From NCBI RefSeq assembly GCF_014648775.1, contig NZ_BMRT01000001.1, positions 1,426,001-1,490,000 of the forward strand: a stretch of 64,000 bases of DNA, read 5' to 3'. Origin of the DNA: Streptomyces abikoensis. Lineage in GTDB: Bacteria; Actinomycetota; Actinomycetes; Streptomycetales; Streptomycetaceae. Under the pieces are notes generated by a model that searched no databases, had not been told where the DNA came from, and saw nothing but the letters and a program-made list of their open reading frames with translations. Shown here one piece after another: positions 16,938-25,280 of this stretch; position 1 is the stretch's first letter; every line of letters starts with the position of its first letter. The position numbers and the translations under genes are program-made.

Positions 16938-18121
16938 TCCTGGACCTGTTCGCCGGCCCCGGTGGCTGGTCACATGCCCTGGCCGTCCTCGGCGCCCAGG
17001 ACGTCGGCCTGGAATGGGATGAGTGGGCGTGCAAGACCCGGGCAGCCGCCGGGCACACCACGATCCGAACCGATGTGGCGCGGTATCCGACGTGGCCGTT
17101 CACTGGGAAGACCATGGGGCTGATCGCGAGCCCACCGTGCCAGGCGTGGTCGATGGCCGGCAAGCGGCTGGGGCTGATCGACCAGCCCTTGGTCCACCAG
17201 GCCGTCGCCGACCTTGCCAACGGTCTCGACACCCGCGGCAAGCTCCTGGCCGCATGCCGGGACGAGCGGTCGCTGCTGGCCGCCGAGCCGATGCGCTACC
17301 TCCACGCCCTCCATGCCGTCGGCCAGCCCGAATGGGTCGCCATGGAGGAAGTGCCGGACGTGCTTCCGCTCTGGCGCCAGTACGCCCAGATCCTGCGCAC
17401 CTGGGGCTTCTCCGTATGGACCGGCATCGTGAACGCGGCGGACTACGGGGTTCCGCAGACCCGCCGGCGGGCCATCCTCCTCGCCTCCCGCACCCGCGAC
17501 GCCGCACCGCCTGAGCCGACACACGCCCAAGTAGCCACGCAAGACACGCTCTTCGGACCGGGCCGGGCCCGCTGGGTCTCCATGGCCGAAGCGCTCGGCT
17601 GGGGCGCGACCGACCGGCCCGTTCCCACCGTCTGCGCAGGCGGTGGGAACGGCGGCGGGCCCGAGCCCTTCCCCAGCGGGTCACGCAAAGCACTGGCCAC
17701 GTCCCGTGACCGCGGAACCTGGCAGCCCCACCACACCGGCTCAACAGCCCGGGTGAGCCACGGGCGTTCATCCTGGGCGCTGCGGAGCAACAGCCAGGCC
17801 AACGCCACCGTTCGCCGGGCGGACGAACCAGCAGGCACCCTCTTCTTCGGCCACCGCGTGAACGAATGCGTCTGGGTACCCGATCCCACCACGCCGCCCG
17901 CCCCGGCCCCTGGTAGCGAACGAAAGCCGGGCGCGATCCGAATCACGGCGACGGAGGCAGGGATCCTCCAGTCTTTTCCCGCCGCCTACCCGTGGCAGGG
18001 CACGAAGTCACGGCAGTTCGAGCAGATCGGCAACGCCGTACCTCCCCTGCTGGCCGCGCAACTCCTCGCCCCACACCTGGGTGCCCGTGTACGCCAGAGC
18101 GACTTTGGGCTGGCCGCATGA
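16934..18121 (+). CDS. C5-cytosine DNA methyltransferase
   Basis: A 395-residue enzyme that should methylate cytosine at C5. Motif I is D-L-F-A-G-P-G-G at residues 4-11. Motif IV is S-P-P-C-Q with catalytic Cys69. Motif VI reads E-E-V (138-140) instead of the usual E-N-V. Motif VIII is Q-T-R-R-R-A (175-180). The C-terminus has E-A-G-I-L-Q-S-F-P and Q-I-G-N-A-V-P-P. It overlaps both neighbours by four bases (ATGA), so it is translated together with the coupling protein and the DnaB-N-like protein. No cognate endonuclease is present. It probably modifies the element's own DNA against host restriction. Confidence 0.9.
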   Translation: MILDLFAGPGGWSHALAVLGAQDVGLEWDEWACKTRAAAGHTTIRTDVARYPTWPFTGKTMGLIASPPCQAWSMAGKRLGLIDQPLVHQAVADLANGLDTRGKLLAACRDERSLLAAEPMRYLHALHAVGQPEWVAMEEVPDVLPLWRQYAQILRTWGFSVWTGIVNAADYGVPQTRRRAILLASRTRDAAPPEPTHAQVATQDTLFGPGRARWVSMAEALGWGATDRPVPTVCAGGGNGGGPEPFPSGSRKALATSRDRGTWQPHHTGSTARVSHGRSSWALRSNSQANATVRRADEPAGTLFFGHRVNECVWVPDPTTPPAPAPGSERKPGAIRITATEAGILQSFPAAYPWQGTKSRQFEQIGNAVPPLLAAQLLAPHLGARVRQSDFGLAA

Positions 18122-19377
18122 GCACCGGTCTCCAGGGTCTGCCCGGCCGGGACGTCATCGTCCTGGCCGAGCAGGCCCTCCTCGGCGCCCTTCTCTTCCA
18201 GCCCCACATGCTCGCCACGGTCTCCGGATGGCTGGAGCCGGAGCACTTCTACCTCCCGCACCACACCGCCCTGTACTCCGCGATGCGCCACCTTGCCAAA
18301 GCCGGGCACCCCGCCTTCATCGAGAAGCACCCGTCGGCAGAGGACGGACTCGCATGGGTGCAACAGATCACCGCACTCAGTGCTGAAGAGGCACCAGCAG
18401 TCACGCCCTCCTACGCTCACACCCTGATCAGCTCATGTCCCCAACCCAAGCACGCGTCCGCGTACGGACACATGGTCCTAGCCGACCACACGCGCCGGAC
18501 TGTCGCTCAGCACGCTGCGCGTCTCTGTCAGGCCGTACAGGAAGCTCCAGGGCTCGACGCGGGGGTGGATCTGACCTGTGCACGGGCTGACGAGTTGGCT
18601 GACGTCCTCGAGCAACTCGCCCGCCGGTGGCGACCCCACCCCGGTTCTCTCCCCCGCACCAAAGTGGGCCTCACGCCCTCGCCGAACGAGGACACCGGCG
18701 ACCGAGTCCATGTCGAGCAAGCCTTTCTCTCAGCCGTCACGCATCAGCCAACGAAGCTCAGGGAGGTCCGCGCCTATCTCACGGTGGAGGACTTCGCCGA
18801 CCCAGTCCACCAGCAGCTGTTCCGGGCGCTGGCCGCCCTGGACCACCGCGGCGACCCAGTCGACCCAGTCACCGTCCTGTGGGAGGCTCAGTACCGTGGT
18901 GCCTTCACCCGGACCACGACCACACCCCAGGAAGTTCTGGCTATCTGTGAACCATCCGGCAACGACCCCATCTATTGGGCCGTCCGCGTCCTGGGGCAAA
19001 GTCTTATCTCCACCGCAGCTGAGGTCAGCACCCGTATCAAGGCTCTCGCCGCCGATGCAACGCTCACACCCCACCAACTGATTACCGCCTCTCGCCGCGC
19101 CCACGGCGACCTCACCCTCATCCGCCTCCGCTGGCACCGTGCCCAGAGCGAAATCGCGGCGACAGAGCCCCGACACCAACCGAAGCCATTCACAGCCGAC
19201 CGAGTCTCGCCACGCCTTCCAACGCAAGGAACCACATCCCAGAGCTCACCTCCGAGAACCCCGAGGTCTCCTACGTCTCCCCCCGGATCCGCACCTGTCC
19301 CGTCAGGGCAATCGCCGCTATCAGCGCCCCCGTCTTCACCGCACGGCCCTTCCTCCAACCCACGAGGCAGACGGTAA
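18118..19377 (+). CDS. Tandem DnaB N-terminal-domain protein without helicase ATPase
   Basis: A 419-residue protein. Two segments resemble the DnaB N-terminal helical domain. The first (about residues 14-125) begins A-E-Q-A-L-L-G-A-L-L with F-Y-L-P-H-H. The second (about 197-310) begins V-E-Q-A-F-L-S-A-V with F-A-D-P-V-H-Q-Q-L-F. No RecA-type ATPase with Walker motifs follows; the last 85 residues are Ser/Pro-rich. In DnaB the N-terminal domain makes the ring collar and binds primase, so this protein may act on the host replisome or recruit helicase to the transferred strand. The start overlaps the methyltransferase stop by four bases. Confidence 0.7.
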   Translation: MSTGLQGLPGRDVIVLAEQALLGALLFQPHMLATVSGWLEPEHFYLPHHTALYSAMRHLAKAGHPAFIEKHPSAEDGLAWVQQITALSAEEAPAVTPSYAHTLISSCPQPKHASAYGHMVLADHTRRTVAQHAARLCQAVQEAPGLDAGVDLTCARADELADVLEQLARRWRPHPGSLPRTKVGLTPSPNEDTGDRVHVEQAFLSAVTHQPTKLREVRAYLTVEDFADPVHQQLFRALAALDHRGDPVDPVTVLWEAQYRGAFTRTTTTPQEVLAICEPSGNDPIYWAVRVLGQSLISTAAEVSTRIKALAADATLTPHQLITASRRAHGDLTLIRLRWHRAQSEIAATEPRHQPKPFTADRVSPRLPTQGTTSQSSPPRTPRSPTSPPGSAPVPSGQSPLSAPPSSPHGPSSNPRGRR

Positions 19378-19518
19378 TACCCGCCCACATCACCTCGACG
19401 GCCCTGATGGCTCCAGCACCCAAACAGCGAAGTGCGCTGCCGTCGGAGAAGACCTGTGAACATGGCAGCACGACGCATATTACTCTTGATCAGAGCATGC
19501 AGAATGAGCCGCCTATCG

Positions 19519-20355
19519 CTACACTGCCGCGAAGCCACCATTGACATACCAGGAGTTGGCAGCCAGAGCCTGATACATGACACCTCTCCAGTGATTCAGG
19601 TCATCCACAAAGAGGCTGTCGGCCATTTTCCCCAAGTGTGCAGCCACCGCTTGCGTGTCCATACCTTTCAGGTAGTGACGAAGAGAACTCATCTCTGCAG
19701 CTGCATGGGGGCCATACAAGTCCCCCAGCTTGAACATACGGAAGTGCCGACGCACTCGAGCTACGAGAACCTTGTCCCATTCTTCTGGCGGCTTGACAAA
19801 GAACTCGACAGCGGCGGGAGCGTCCTCGAGGACGCGAGCAAAAAGCCACTGCTGCTTACCGATGTCATCGTAGTAGGGATGGAGCGTCTGCTCTTCGGCG
19901 CTTGCAGGGGCAGCCTCACCCTTAAGCGCATTACAGCTGCGGCACGCCGGTACGAGATTGACCGGCACCACCGCCAGCAGTGGATAGTCTCCTTTAGGGA
20001 GCTGATGGTCAACAGTCTCCACATGGCGCTCGCCACACAGAGGGCAACGCCCAAATCGAACTGAGGCCTTAATCTCGTTGTAGACATCCCTACCTGGAGC
20101 GTAAGGGCGCGCCATGCGCTGCGTGTAGTTCTTTTTCAGCTCTTCCTGGACTGCCTTGTCGGCAGGCTCGCCCTTAAGGTCCTTTAGCGTGTGCAGAGCA
20201 GCCGCTGAAGCCGCTGCTTCGTACCTGTCAGCAGCGTCAGCGACGGTGTCTTCAAGAGCTTCTAGCTTGGCCCTCTTGACCTTTGGAAGGGTGTTGCTGA
20301 CGCAAGTGAGGTAGAGTGCACGCGCTGGAATATTGGGGGCTGGCAACGACCACAT
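19519..20355 (-). CDS. HNH endonuclease (PtuB-like) of a Septu-like defence pair
   Basis: A 278-residue nuclease. The HNH core is C-P-L-C (Cys104, Cys107), D-H-Q-L-P-K (Asp116, His117), P-V-N-L-V-P-A-C (Asn133, Cys138) and C-N-x-x-K (Cys141, Lys145): a zinc-stabilised HNH with catalytic His. An H-P-Y-Y-D motif follows. The N-terminal 100 residues are helical and probably bind the partner ATPase. I place the start at ATG 20355, which overlaps the ATPase stop by four bases. ATPase plus HNH in this order is the Septu (PtuA/PtuB) arrangement. GC is clearly lower than in the flanking DNA, which suggests separate acquisition. Septu assignment is by architecture. Confidence 0.78.
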   Translation of the reverse strand: MWSLPAPNIPARALYLTCVSNTLPKVKRAKLEALEDTVADAADRYEAAASAAALHTLKDLKGEPADKAVQEELKKNYTQRMARPYAPGRDVYNEIKASVRFGRCPLCGERHVETVDHQLPKGDYPLLAVVPVNLVPACRSCNALKGEAAPASAEEQTLHPYYDDIGKQQWLFARVLEDAPAAVEFFVKPPEEWDKVLVARVRRHFRMFKLGDLYGPHAAAEMSSLRHYLKGMDTQAVAAHLGKMADSLFVDDLNHWRGVMYQALAANSWYVNGGFAAV

Positions 20356-21908
20356 CAGTAGCGTCCCTCTGCATCCCAATCCGATCCATCTGATTCTCGT
20401 ACAGCGATGAGGGCTCGAACGATGGCTTTGGCCTCGCCACCGAGCTGCCCATTAAATTCAGCGAGCACCTGATCGTAAGTCAGGCCCTGCTGCACCAGGG
20501 CCCTGAGGTCACGGTGAAATCCTGAATCTGTGACTTCTAGGCCAAATACTTCATGAGTGAGGACCCCGACGTTTTCGCCAAACGTCTGGATTGTGGGGCG
20601 CTCAACGACCATCTGATGTCCATAGCGCCGCAATTTCAACACGCAAGAAGCAGGGACCTCTTGGACAACGACCGGCGAGTGGGTAGCAATAACCGCCAGC
20701 CCGTTGCGCTCACCAAGTAGGTCAGAAAGAGCACGAACAAAAGCGGCCAGCAACGGAGGGTGCAGGTGAGATTCCGGCTCATCGATGACGACCAGCGTCC
20801 GCTCAGTTACGTGCTCGACCAGACGAGTCATGGTCAAGAGAACAGCCTTATGGCCTGAACTTAGACCAGCGAACAGCTGGCGCGCCTTGCGGCGTCGACT
20901 ATTCGCGCTTCGAGTGGATTGGAAATCTTCGAGCCATGCATCCTCAATGAAACCACTGCCAGCGTATTGCAGGGTTCTCAACGCCTTTGCCCACCGCTGC
21001 GCACGTTCACCAGTCAGGCAAGCTTCCACACCGTCCGCGAAGTCTCTCTTCAGCTGGTTGGACGTCTTAACGCGGGGGGCCCGCCCCCCGGAAGCAGGAA
21101 TCTTCAACCCAACATAGGCAAAGCGGTCAATTCCCACGTCATCGCCATGGATGAGAGGCAGTTCATCGAAAGCACTGAAAGTGACGCTAACCAAGTTCGC
21201 GAAGGTGTTTCGATCACCGCGGTTGTATTCAATGACACGTCCTACGTCCTGCCCATGAGCTCGGGCGTCGCCAACGCAGCGCGTCAAGTTATTAAGCAGG
21301 AAGGATTTTCCGACACCGTTACGACCGATCAGCACATGGATATTCGTTGGGGGCAGCGACTCGGGAGCCACCTCGAAGGACAGCCTCACCGAGCTTCCTC
21401 CACCGGCGGCCGGCAGTGGAGGCTCGTAGGCCACACGAAAGCCCGACACCCGTTCGCCGTGGTCCTGAGCGATACGACGAAACTGCTCTTCAACAGCGGC
21501 CGACTTCACGAAGCGCATGAGTGACTCCCGCGTCACTCTCTCATGCTGAGCACGCTGGAAGACCTGCTCGTCGTAGGCCATGTCCCGCAGCGAAGAGAGA
21601 ACCACTTCACGGATCCGCCCCCCGAGGCGACGGAGACGCACGTAGTAACTGTCGTCTTGCCCTAGCGAGAAGAATGTATCAGCGAGAAATTCGAAGCTCT
21701 CGGGCACCTGCACAGAAGCCTTCGAGGGCATCCCGTACTCGCCGATCTTCACCTCGCCGATCTCGTGCTGGACGCCCTGCTCGTCATAGATCACCAGGTG
21801 GAACATGGTGACGAAACCGAAATCGTCCCAGCTGTCCCTCTTCAACAAAGCGAGGGACCGAGCATTCTTCGGCTCTCGCCCACCCGGCTCCACTACAGTG
21901 AACCGCAC
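20355..21908 (-). CDS. ABC-type AAA ATPase (PtuA-like) of a Septu-like defence pair
   Basis: A 517-residue SMC/OLD-like ATPase. Walker A is G-R-N-G-V-G-K-S at 195-202 (Lys201), the signature L-S-S-G-H-K is at 349-354, and Walker B is T-L-V-V-I-D-E-P-E-S at 371-380 (Asp376/Glu377). The H-loop A-T-H-S-P carries His410. The first 190 residues are an added N-terminal region that may sense a trigger or shape oligomerisation; PtuA proteins usually place the P-loop nearer the start. There is no TOPRIM motif, so OLD or Gabija GajA is less likely. The GTG at 21908 has GGAGGGG and TAGGGA upstream. It is coupled to the HNH gene. Confidence 0.8.
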   Translation of the reverse strand: MRFTVVEPGGREPKNARSLALLKRDSWDDFGFVTMFHLVIYDEQGVQHEIGEVKIGEYGMPSKASVQVPESFEFLADTFFSLGQDDSYYVRLRRLGGRIREVVLSSLRDMAYDEQVFQRAQHERVTRESLMRFVKSAAVEEQFRRIAQDHGERVSGFRVAYEPPLPAAGGGSSVRLSFEVAPESLPPTNIHVLIGRNGVGKSFLLNNLTRCVGDARAHGQDVGRVIEYNRGDRNTFANLVSVTFSAFDELPLIHGDDVGIDRFAYVGLKIPASGGRAPRVKTSNQLKRDFADGVEACLTGERAQRWAKALRTLQYAGSGFIEDAWLEDFQSTRSANSRRRKARQLFAGLSSGHKAVLLTMTRLVEHVTERTLVVIDEPESHLHPPLLAAFVRALSDLLGERNGLAVIATHSPVVVQEVPASCVLKLRRYGHQMVVERPTIQTFGENVGVLTHEVFGLEVTDSGFHRDLRALVQQGLTYDQVLAEFNGQLGGEAKAIVRALIAVRESDGSDWDAEGRY

Positions 21909-22289
21909 TCGATCCCTACCCCTCCACGCCCCAGCGAGCGATCAACTACACCCAACACACAGGTGCTGGCGAAGTCGTAGAACAACAAGGATAATCACGG
22001 CAGCCATCGAGCGTGACCCGCATGCAGTTCACGTCTCCAGCCACGTGCGGGCTCCGGAGGAGTAGGCACTCGCAGCTCATCAAAGTCGGGAAGGCGGGGA
22101 TCGGTCCGGGTTCTCCCAACTGGGTAGCGGAACCCTGGCTCACTACGATCTGACCAGCGTCCTCTACACCGAGTCCGCCATGCCGCCGTCCCGGCCAGTG
22201 CAGGAAACGTCACCGTACCCAGCGCAACCTGGCTGGAGCTCGCTGGGATCCCTCTGAGCGCTGGCGCGACGACCCGGTGCCGACACCTC
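21909..22289. other. Intergenic region upstream of the ATPase/HNH pair
   Basis: About 380 bp with no supported gene. It should contain the promoter of the leftward ATPase-HNH operon, although I cannot pick a confident -35/-10. A segment around 22,080-22,200 looks loosely like a tRNA-Leu on the minus strand (ATGGCGGA-like start) but lacks proper arms; see the rejected list. The strong hairpin at 22290-22337 insulates it from the upstream defence operon. Confidence 0.35.
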
Positions 22290-22337
22290 GCGCCATGGTA
22301 TGAGCGGCCACCCTGCGATCCGCTCATACCATGGCGC
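22290..22337 (-). terminator. 18-bp perfect hairpin ending the helicase-methylase-DUF499 operon
   Basis: The arms 22290-22307 and 22320-22337 are perfect 18-bp reverse complements around a 12-nt loop. It lies about 70 bp after the stop of the DUF499 gene in the transcription direction and about 380 bp before the Septu-like pair. Streptomyces terminators often lack a T-run, so this is a good terminator. The arms contain CCATGG and near-palindromic TCATACCATGG, so a protein-binding role is also possible. Confidence 0.75.
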
Positions 22338-22409
22338 CACAACTCGACTTGGGGGATGCGCTCCCTCTCTGTAAGACAACGGACAGAGAGCGTGTCAACA
22401 GGATCCCTG

Positions 22410-25235
22410 CTACTCAGTCCGTACGTCGAGGTCGTGGGTGGCCTCCTCAAGGGGCTCGATCAAGCCGTTCCGGAGCGATACACGGTCAAACTCTCCTTCG
22501 ACGTGAATCCGGACCTGGACTCGGACCGTGCCCTGTTGGTCCCGGCACCACGCGAGGGCGCGCCCCAAATCGAAGAGCCCAGGCTTATCGATGATTGCGT
22601 CGATGTCAGCCACGCGCACCCTGTCGCTTGCCCCCGACGCAGGCTTAGCGCCGCCAGTAGTGGAGCCTTGCGAAGCAGCAGCCGGCGAGGAAGCTGAATC
22701 ATGCGGCTTCCCACCTCCGGGATTGGGGGCCGGCTGCGGCTCCGGGTCGGGCTCCGGGTCGGGCTCCGTGACAGATTGCAGGCACTCGCGGGCGTAGTCG
22801 TGCCAGAGGATCGCAGCGTCCTCCGAGAGGTCGGTCTCTTCACCAAGAAGCCGCTCCCCGAAACGCACTTGCTGCGGGTCACGGGGGGCTAGGGAATCGG
22901 GCCCGCCCACAAGGCCGACCACGTAGCCGAGCTCTGACGAAGTCACTGCCTTCGCGATGACGGATGCGATGGCTTGTTTGTCCCACAGCTTAGTGAACTC
23001 GTAATAGCTGTAGAACCAGTCCACCAGCTCAGCACACGTGATGATCTTTCTCTCCGGCCCCAGGCCGGAAAGAGCAACAAGCTTCGCCGGAGTAACCGAG
23101 CTGAAAACGCGTTGGCTCAGAGCCTCCACGACGCGTTCGTGAAGGGCACGTCCAGCTGCAAGCATGGTGCGCAGGTCGAAAGTTTCCAGCACGTAGGGCG
23201 CATCGCCATTGCGTGACCTCGTGGGCAAGGCGACCGCACTGTACGCACTTCCCAAGGCCGCAGATGCCTCGCGCCGCGCATTGCCCGACTTCTCCCGAAG
23301 CTCCTCGGCCTGTTCCGGGCTGAAGTTGTAATTGGCAGCCCGAGCAAGGAGGGAGTCTGCCGCCAGGCGCATCCTTATGGCATGGCGCGCTTGGTCAAAC
23401 TGCGCCTTGTCAGGGAGAACCAACGCCAGCCCGTTCCGGTATCTCCGTGGGCCGCCCTTTCCGGAGTACTCGATGAATTTCGCCAGAGGGTCTCGATCTT
23501 CAGACCAGTCCGGGTGAAGGTAAGCGACGGTGAACAGCGGTTGTTCGTCACTGATGCCACCAGATTCACTCGGCCACAGGGCCACGCCCTTGCTGCCACG
23601 AAGCTGCAGCTCCAACGCGGCGCGTACCTCGGCAAGAACCTCGCTGGAATCGAGCTTGTTGGCTTCGTCTCGGACGAGCTTGGTGAGGTTCGGGGTCGGC
23701 TCGAAGCGATAGCGACGCCCGGTGTAGTGCAGGTAGAGCTCTTCGTCACGCAAGTCGTGCAAGGCTGCAATGACTACGTTGCGGTCAAGTCCGGGCACGA
23801 GAACGCTGCGTACAAGGTCCGTTTCCAGGACACCGCGATCCTCGCCATCTCGCGCGCCGAAGCTGTAGAGCATGATGGCCGTGGCAACTCGCGTTCCCAC
23901 TCTGAGCTGCTCGATCATCGGGCTGTTCGCGCCGAGGTGCCTGTCGACGGTTCCTGCCCCCGCGCCGGCCGACGTGATGTCGCTCGAGAGAACAGAGGTG
24001 TATCGCTCTCGTTCCCCGACCTGACCGAAGAAGGCTCCTCTTGATGCCTCGTCCGTGAAGTCGATGTCACCCGGGCCGATCAGGGGGCTCCTGGCCCCCG
24101 AACGCCACAGGGCGTTCACCACAGCGGCCAGGAACTGCAAGGCACCTCGGGTCCTCTGGTAGGACGGGAGAGACCCCCAGCGGTGGTACATAAGGTCGAG
24201 GAGGTCAGGGTGGAAGGGGTAGGCAGCCAATATCCGCTGCTCAAGCGTGTCCGCAGCGACGTCGGCTTCCCTGCGGGCATCACCGGTCTCAGCCGCGGCC
24301 AGTAGCTGCTTCCGGAGGAGCTGGGAGTACGCTCGTGCAACCTCGTGATGGACGGATTCATCGCCCAGTTCCGCGAAGAGCCGACGCTGGACGACTCGGA
24401 GCACCTCGTCGTCCGCGACTGGCTCCCGCTTCGCGTCAACGCGGGTGACGAGCTTGTCGAGGTCGCTGAGCAGACCTTCTGCGCCTACCGCTTCTCCAAC
24501 GCTCGCCTGAAGGCTGTAAACCATCGCTGCCCGCGGCTGTGCACTGATCGCTTCAGTCAATGCCTGCACAAACAGCATCGCCTGCCGACCTGCGGTCGAT
24601 TCGCCTCGAGGGATGGCCAGGGCCTTTTCGACGAAGACCAGCACCTCGTCCAAGAGAACGAGCGTCGGCTTGTCACCGAGGATCTGCCTCAGTACGTCGC
24701 CGCCGGGTGCCGAGCCTGTCCGATCGTGCTCCTCAATCAGCTCATAGCGACCCAACTGCGCCGCCAGTTCGCCCCACAGGGTGTGGGTTTCAATCCCCGT
24801 TGCCCGCATCGGGGACAGAGGATCGAGTTCCTCACCGGACAGAACCGCGATCTGGACGTCACCAGGGTCAGCCAGCTCCTTCAGGTCCGGGCATGCGGCA
24901 ACCGCCGCTGCCCGGTCCCGGGCAAGGTGCAGAAGCGCTACGAGGCTGTGGGTCTTGCCCCCGCCGAAGGGTGTACGCAGCTGCAAGACGTGAGAGCCAG
25001 TCCCTCCTGCGAGGACGTCCATAACGTCCTCGAGCAGTTCCTTCATCTTCACAGTGAGATAGGTCGCCCGGTAGAACTTGCCTGCGTCCGTATACACGGG
25101 CGCAATGCCCGCCCGGCCACGGAAGACGCCAGCGAGGTTCGCGGCGTAGGTGCCCATGTCGAGGACGCCGGCCGCCACATCATCATGAGGACGTGCGACC
25201 TGCGACCACGGCATGAGTCGATAGCTCGAGCTCAC
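22410..25235 (-). CDS. DUF499 family defence ATPase
   Basis: A 941-residue AAA-type ATPase. Walker A is T-P-F-G-G-G-K-T at 88-95 (Lys94) and Walker B is T-L-V-L-L-D-E with Asp196/Glu197. A Y-P-F-H-P-D-L-L-D motif near 350 and a T-R-G-A-L-Q-F-L segment are typical of DUF499. A linker rich in Pro-Asp-Pro-Glu repeats and Gly/Ser (about 805-865) separates a C-terminal domain of roughly 75 residues. DUF499 proteins are found next to DUF1156 methylases and helicases in anti-phage islands, where they probably work as an ATP-dependent sensor or motor. The GTG at 25235 lies 45 bp after the methylase stop. Confidence 0.85.
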   Translation of the reverse strand: MSSSYRLMPWSQVARPHDDVAAGVLDMGTYAANLAGVFRGRAGIAPVYTDAGKFYRATYLTVKMKELLEDVMDVLAGGTGSHVLQLRTPFGGGKTHSLVALLHLARDRAAAVAACPDLKELADPGDVQIAVLSGEELDPLSPMRATGIETHTLWGELAAQLGRYELIEEHDRTGSAPGGDVLRQILGDKPTLVLLDEVLVFVEKALAIPRGESTAGRQAMLFVQALTEAISAQPRAAMVYSLQASVGEAVGAEGLLSDLDKLVTRVDAKREPVADDEVLRVVQRRLFAELGDESVHHEVARAYSQLLRKQLLAAAETGDARREADVAADTLEQRILAAYPFHPDLLDLMYHRWGSLPSYQRTRGALQFLAAVVNALWRSGARSPLIGPGDIDFTDEASRGAFFGQVGERERYTSVLSSDITSAGAGAGTVDRHLGANSPMIEQLRVGTRVATAIMLYSFGARDGEDRGVLETDLVRSVLVPGLDRNVVIAALHDLRDEELYLHYTGRRYRFEPTPNLTKLVRDEANKLDSSEVLAEVRAALELQLRGSKGVALWPSESGGISDEQPLFTVAYLHPDWSEDRDPLAKFIEYSGKGGPRRYRNGLALVLPDKAQFDQARHAIRMRLAADSLLARAANYNFSPEQAEELREKSGNARREASAALGSAYSAVALPTRSRNGDAPYVLETFDLRTMLAAGRALHERVVEALSQRVFSSVTPAKLVALSGLGPERKIITCAELVDWFYSYYEFTKLWDKQAIASVIAKAVTSSELGYVVGLVGGPDSLAPRDPQQVRFGERLLGEETDLSEDAAILWHDYARECLQSVTEPDPEPDPEPQPAPNPGGGKPHDSASSPAAASQGSTTGGAKPASGASDRVRVADIDAIIDKPGLFDLGRALAWCRDQQGTVRVQVRIHVEGEFDRVSLRNGLIEPLEEATHDLDVRTE

Positions 25236-25280
25236 AGCGTTCCAACCCCCTGAGTTTCAACTTTGCGCAAGATCGACACC

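Noticed and set aside
20355..21908. Gabija GajA or OLD nuclease
   Set aside because: No TOPRIM motif follows the ATPase and the partner is HNH, not a UvrD-like helicase.
22080..22200. tRNA-Leu-like sequence on the minus strand
   Set aside because: It begins like tRNA-Leu (ATGGCGGA region) but the T-loop lacks TTCRA and the arms do not pair in cloverleaf order. At best a decayed remnant.
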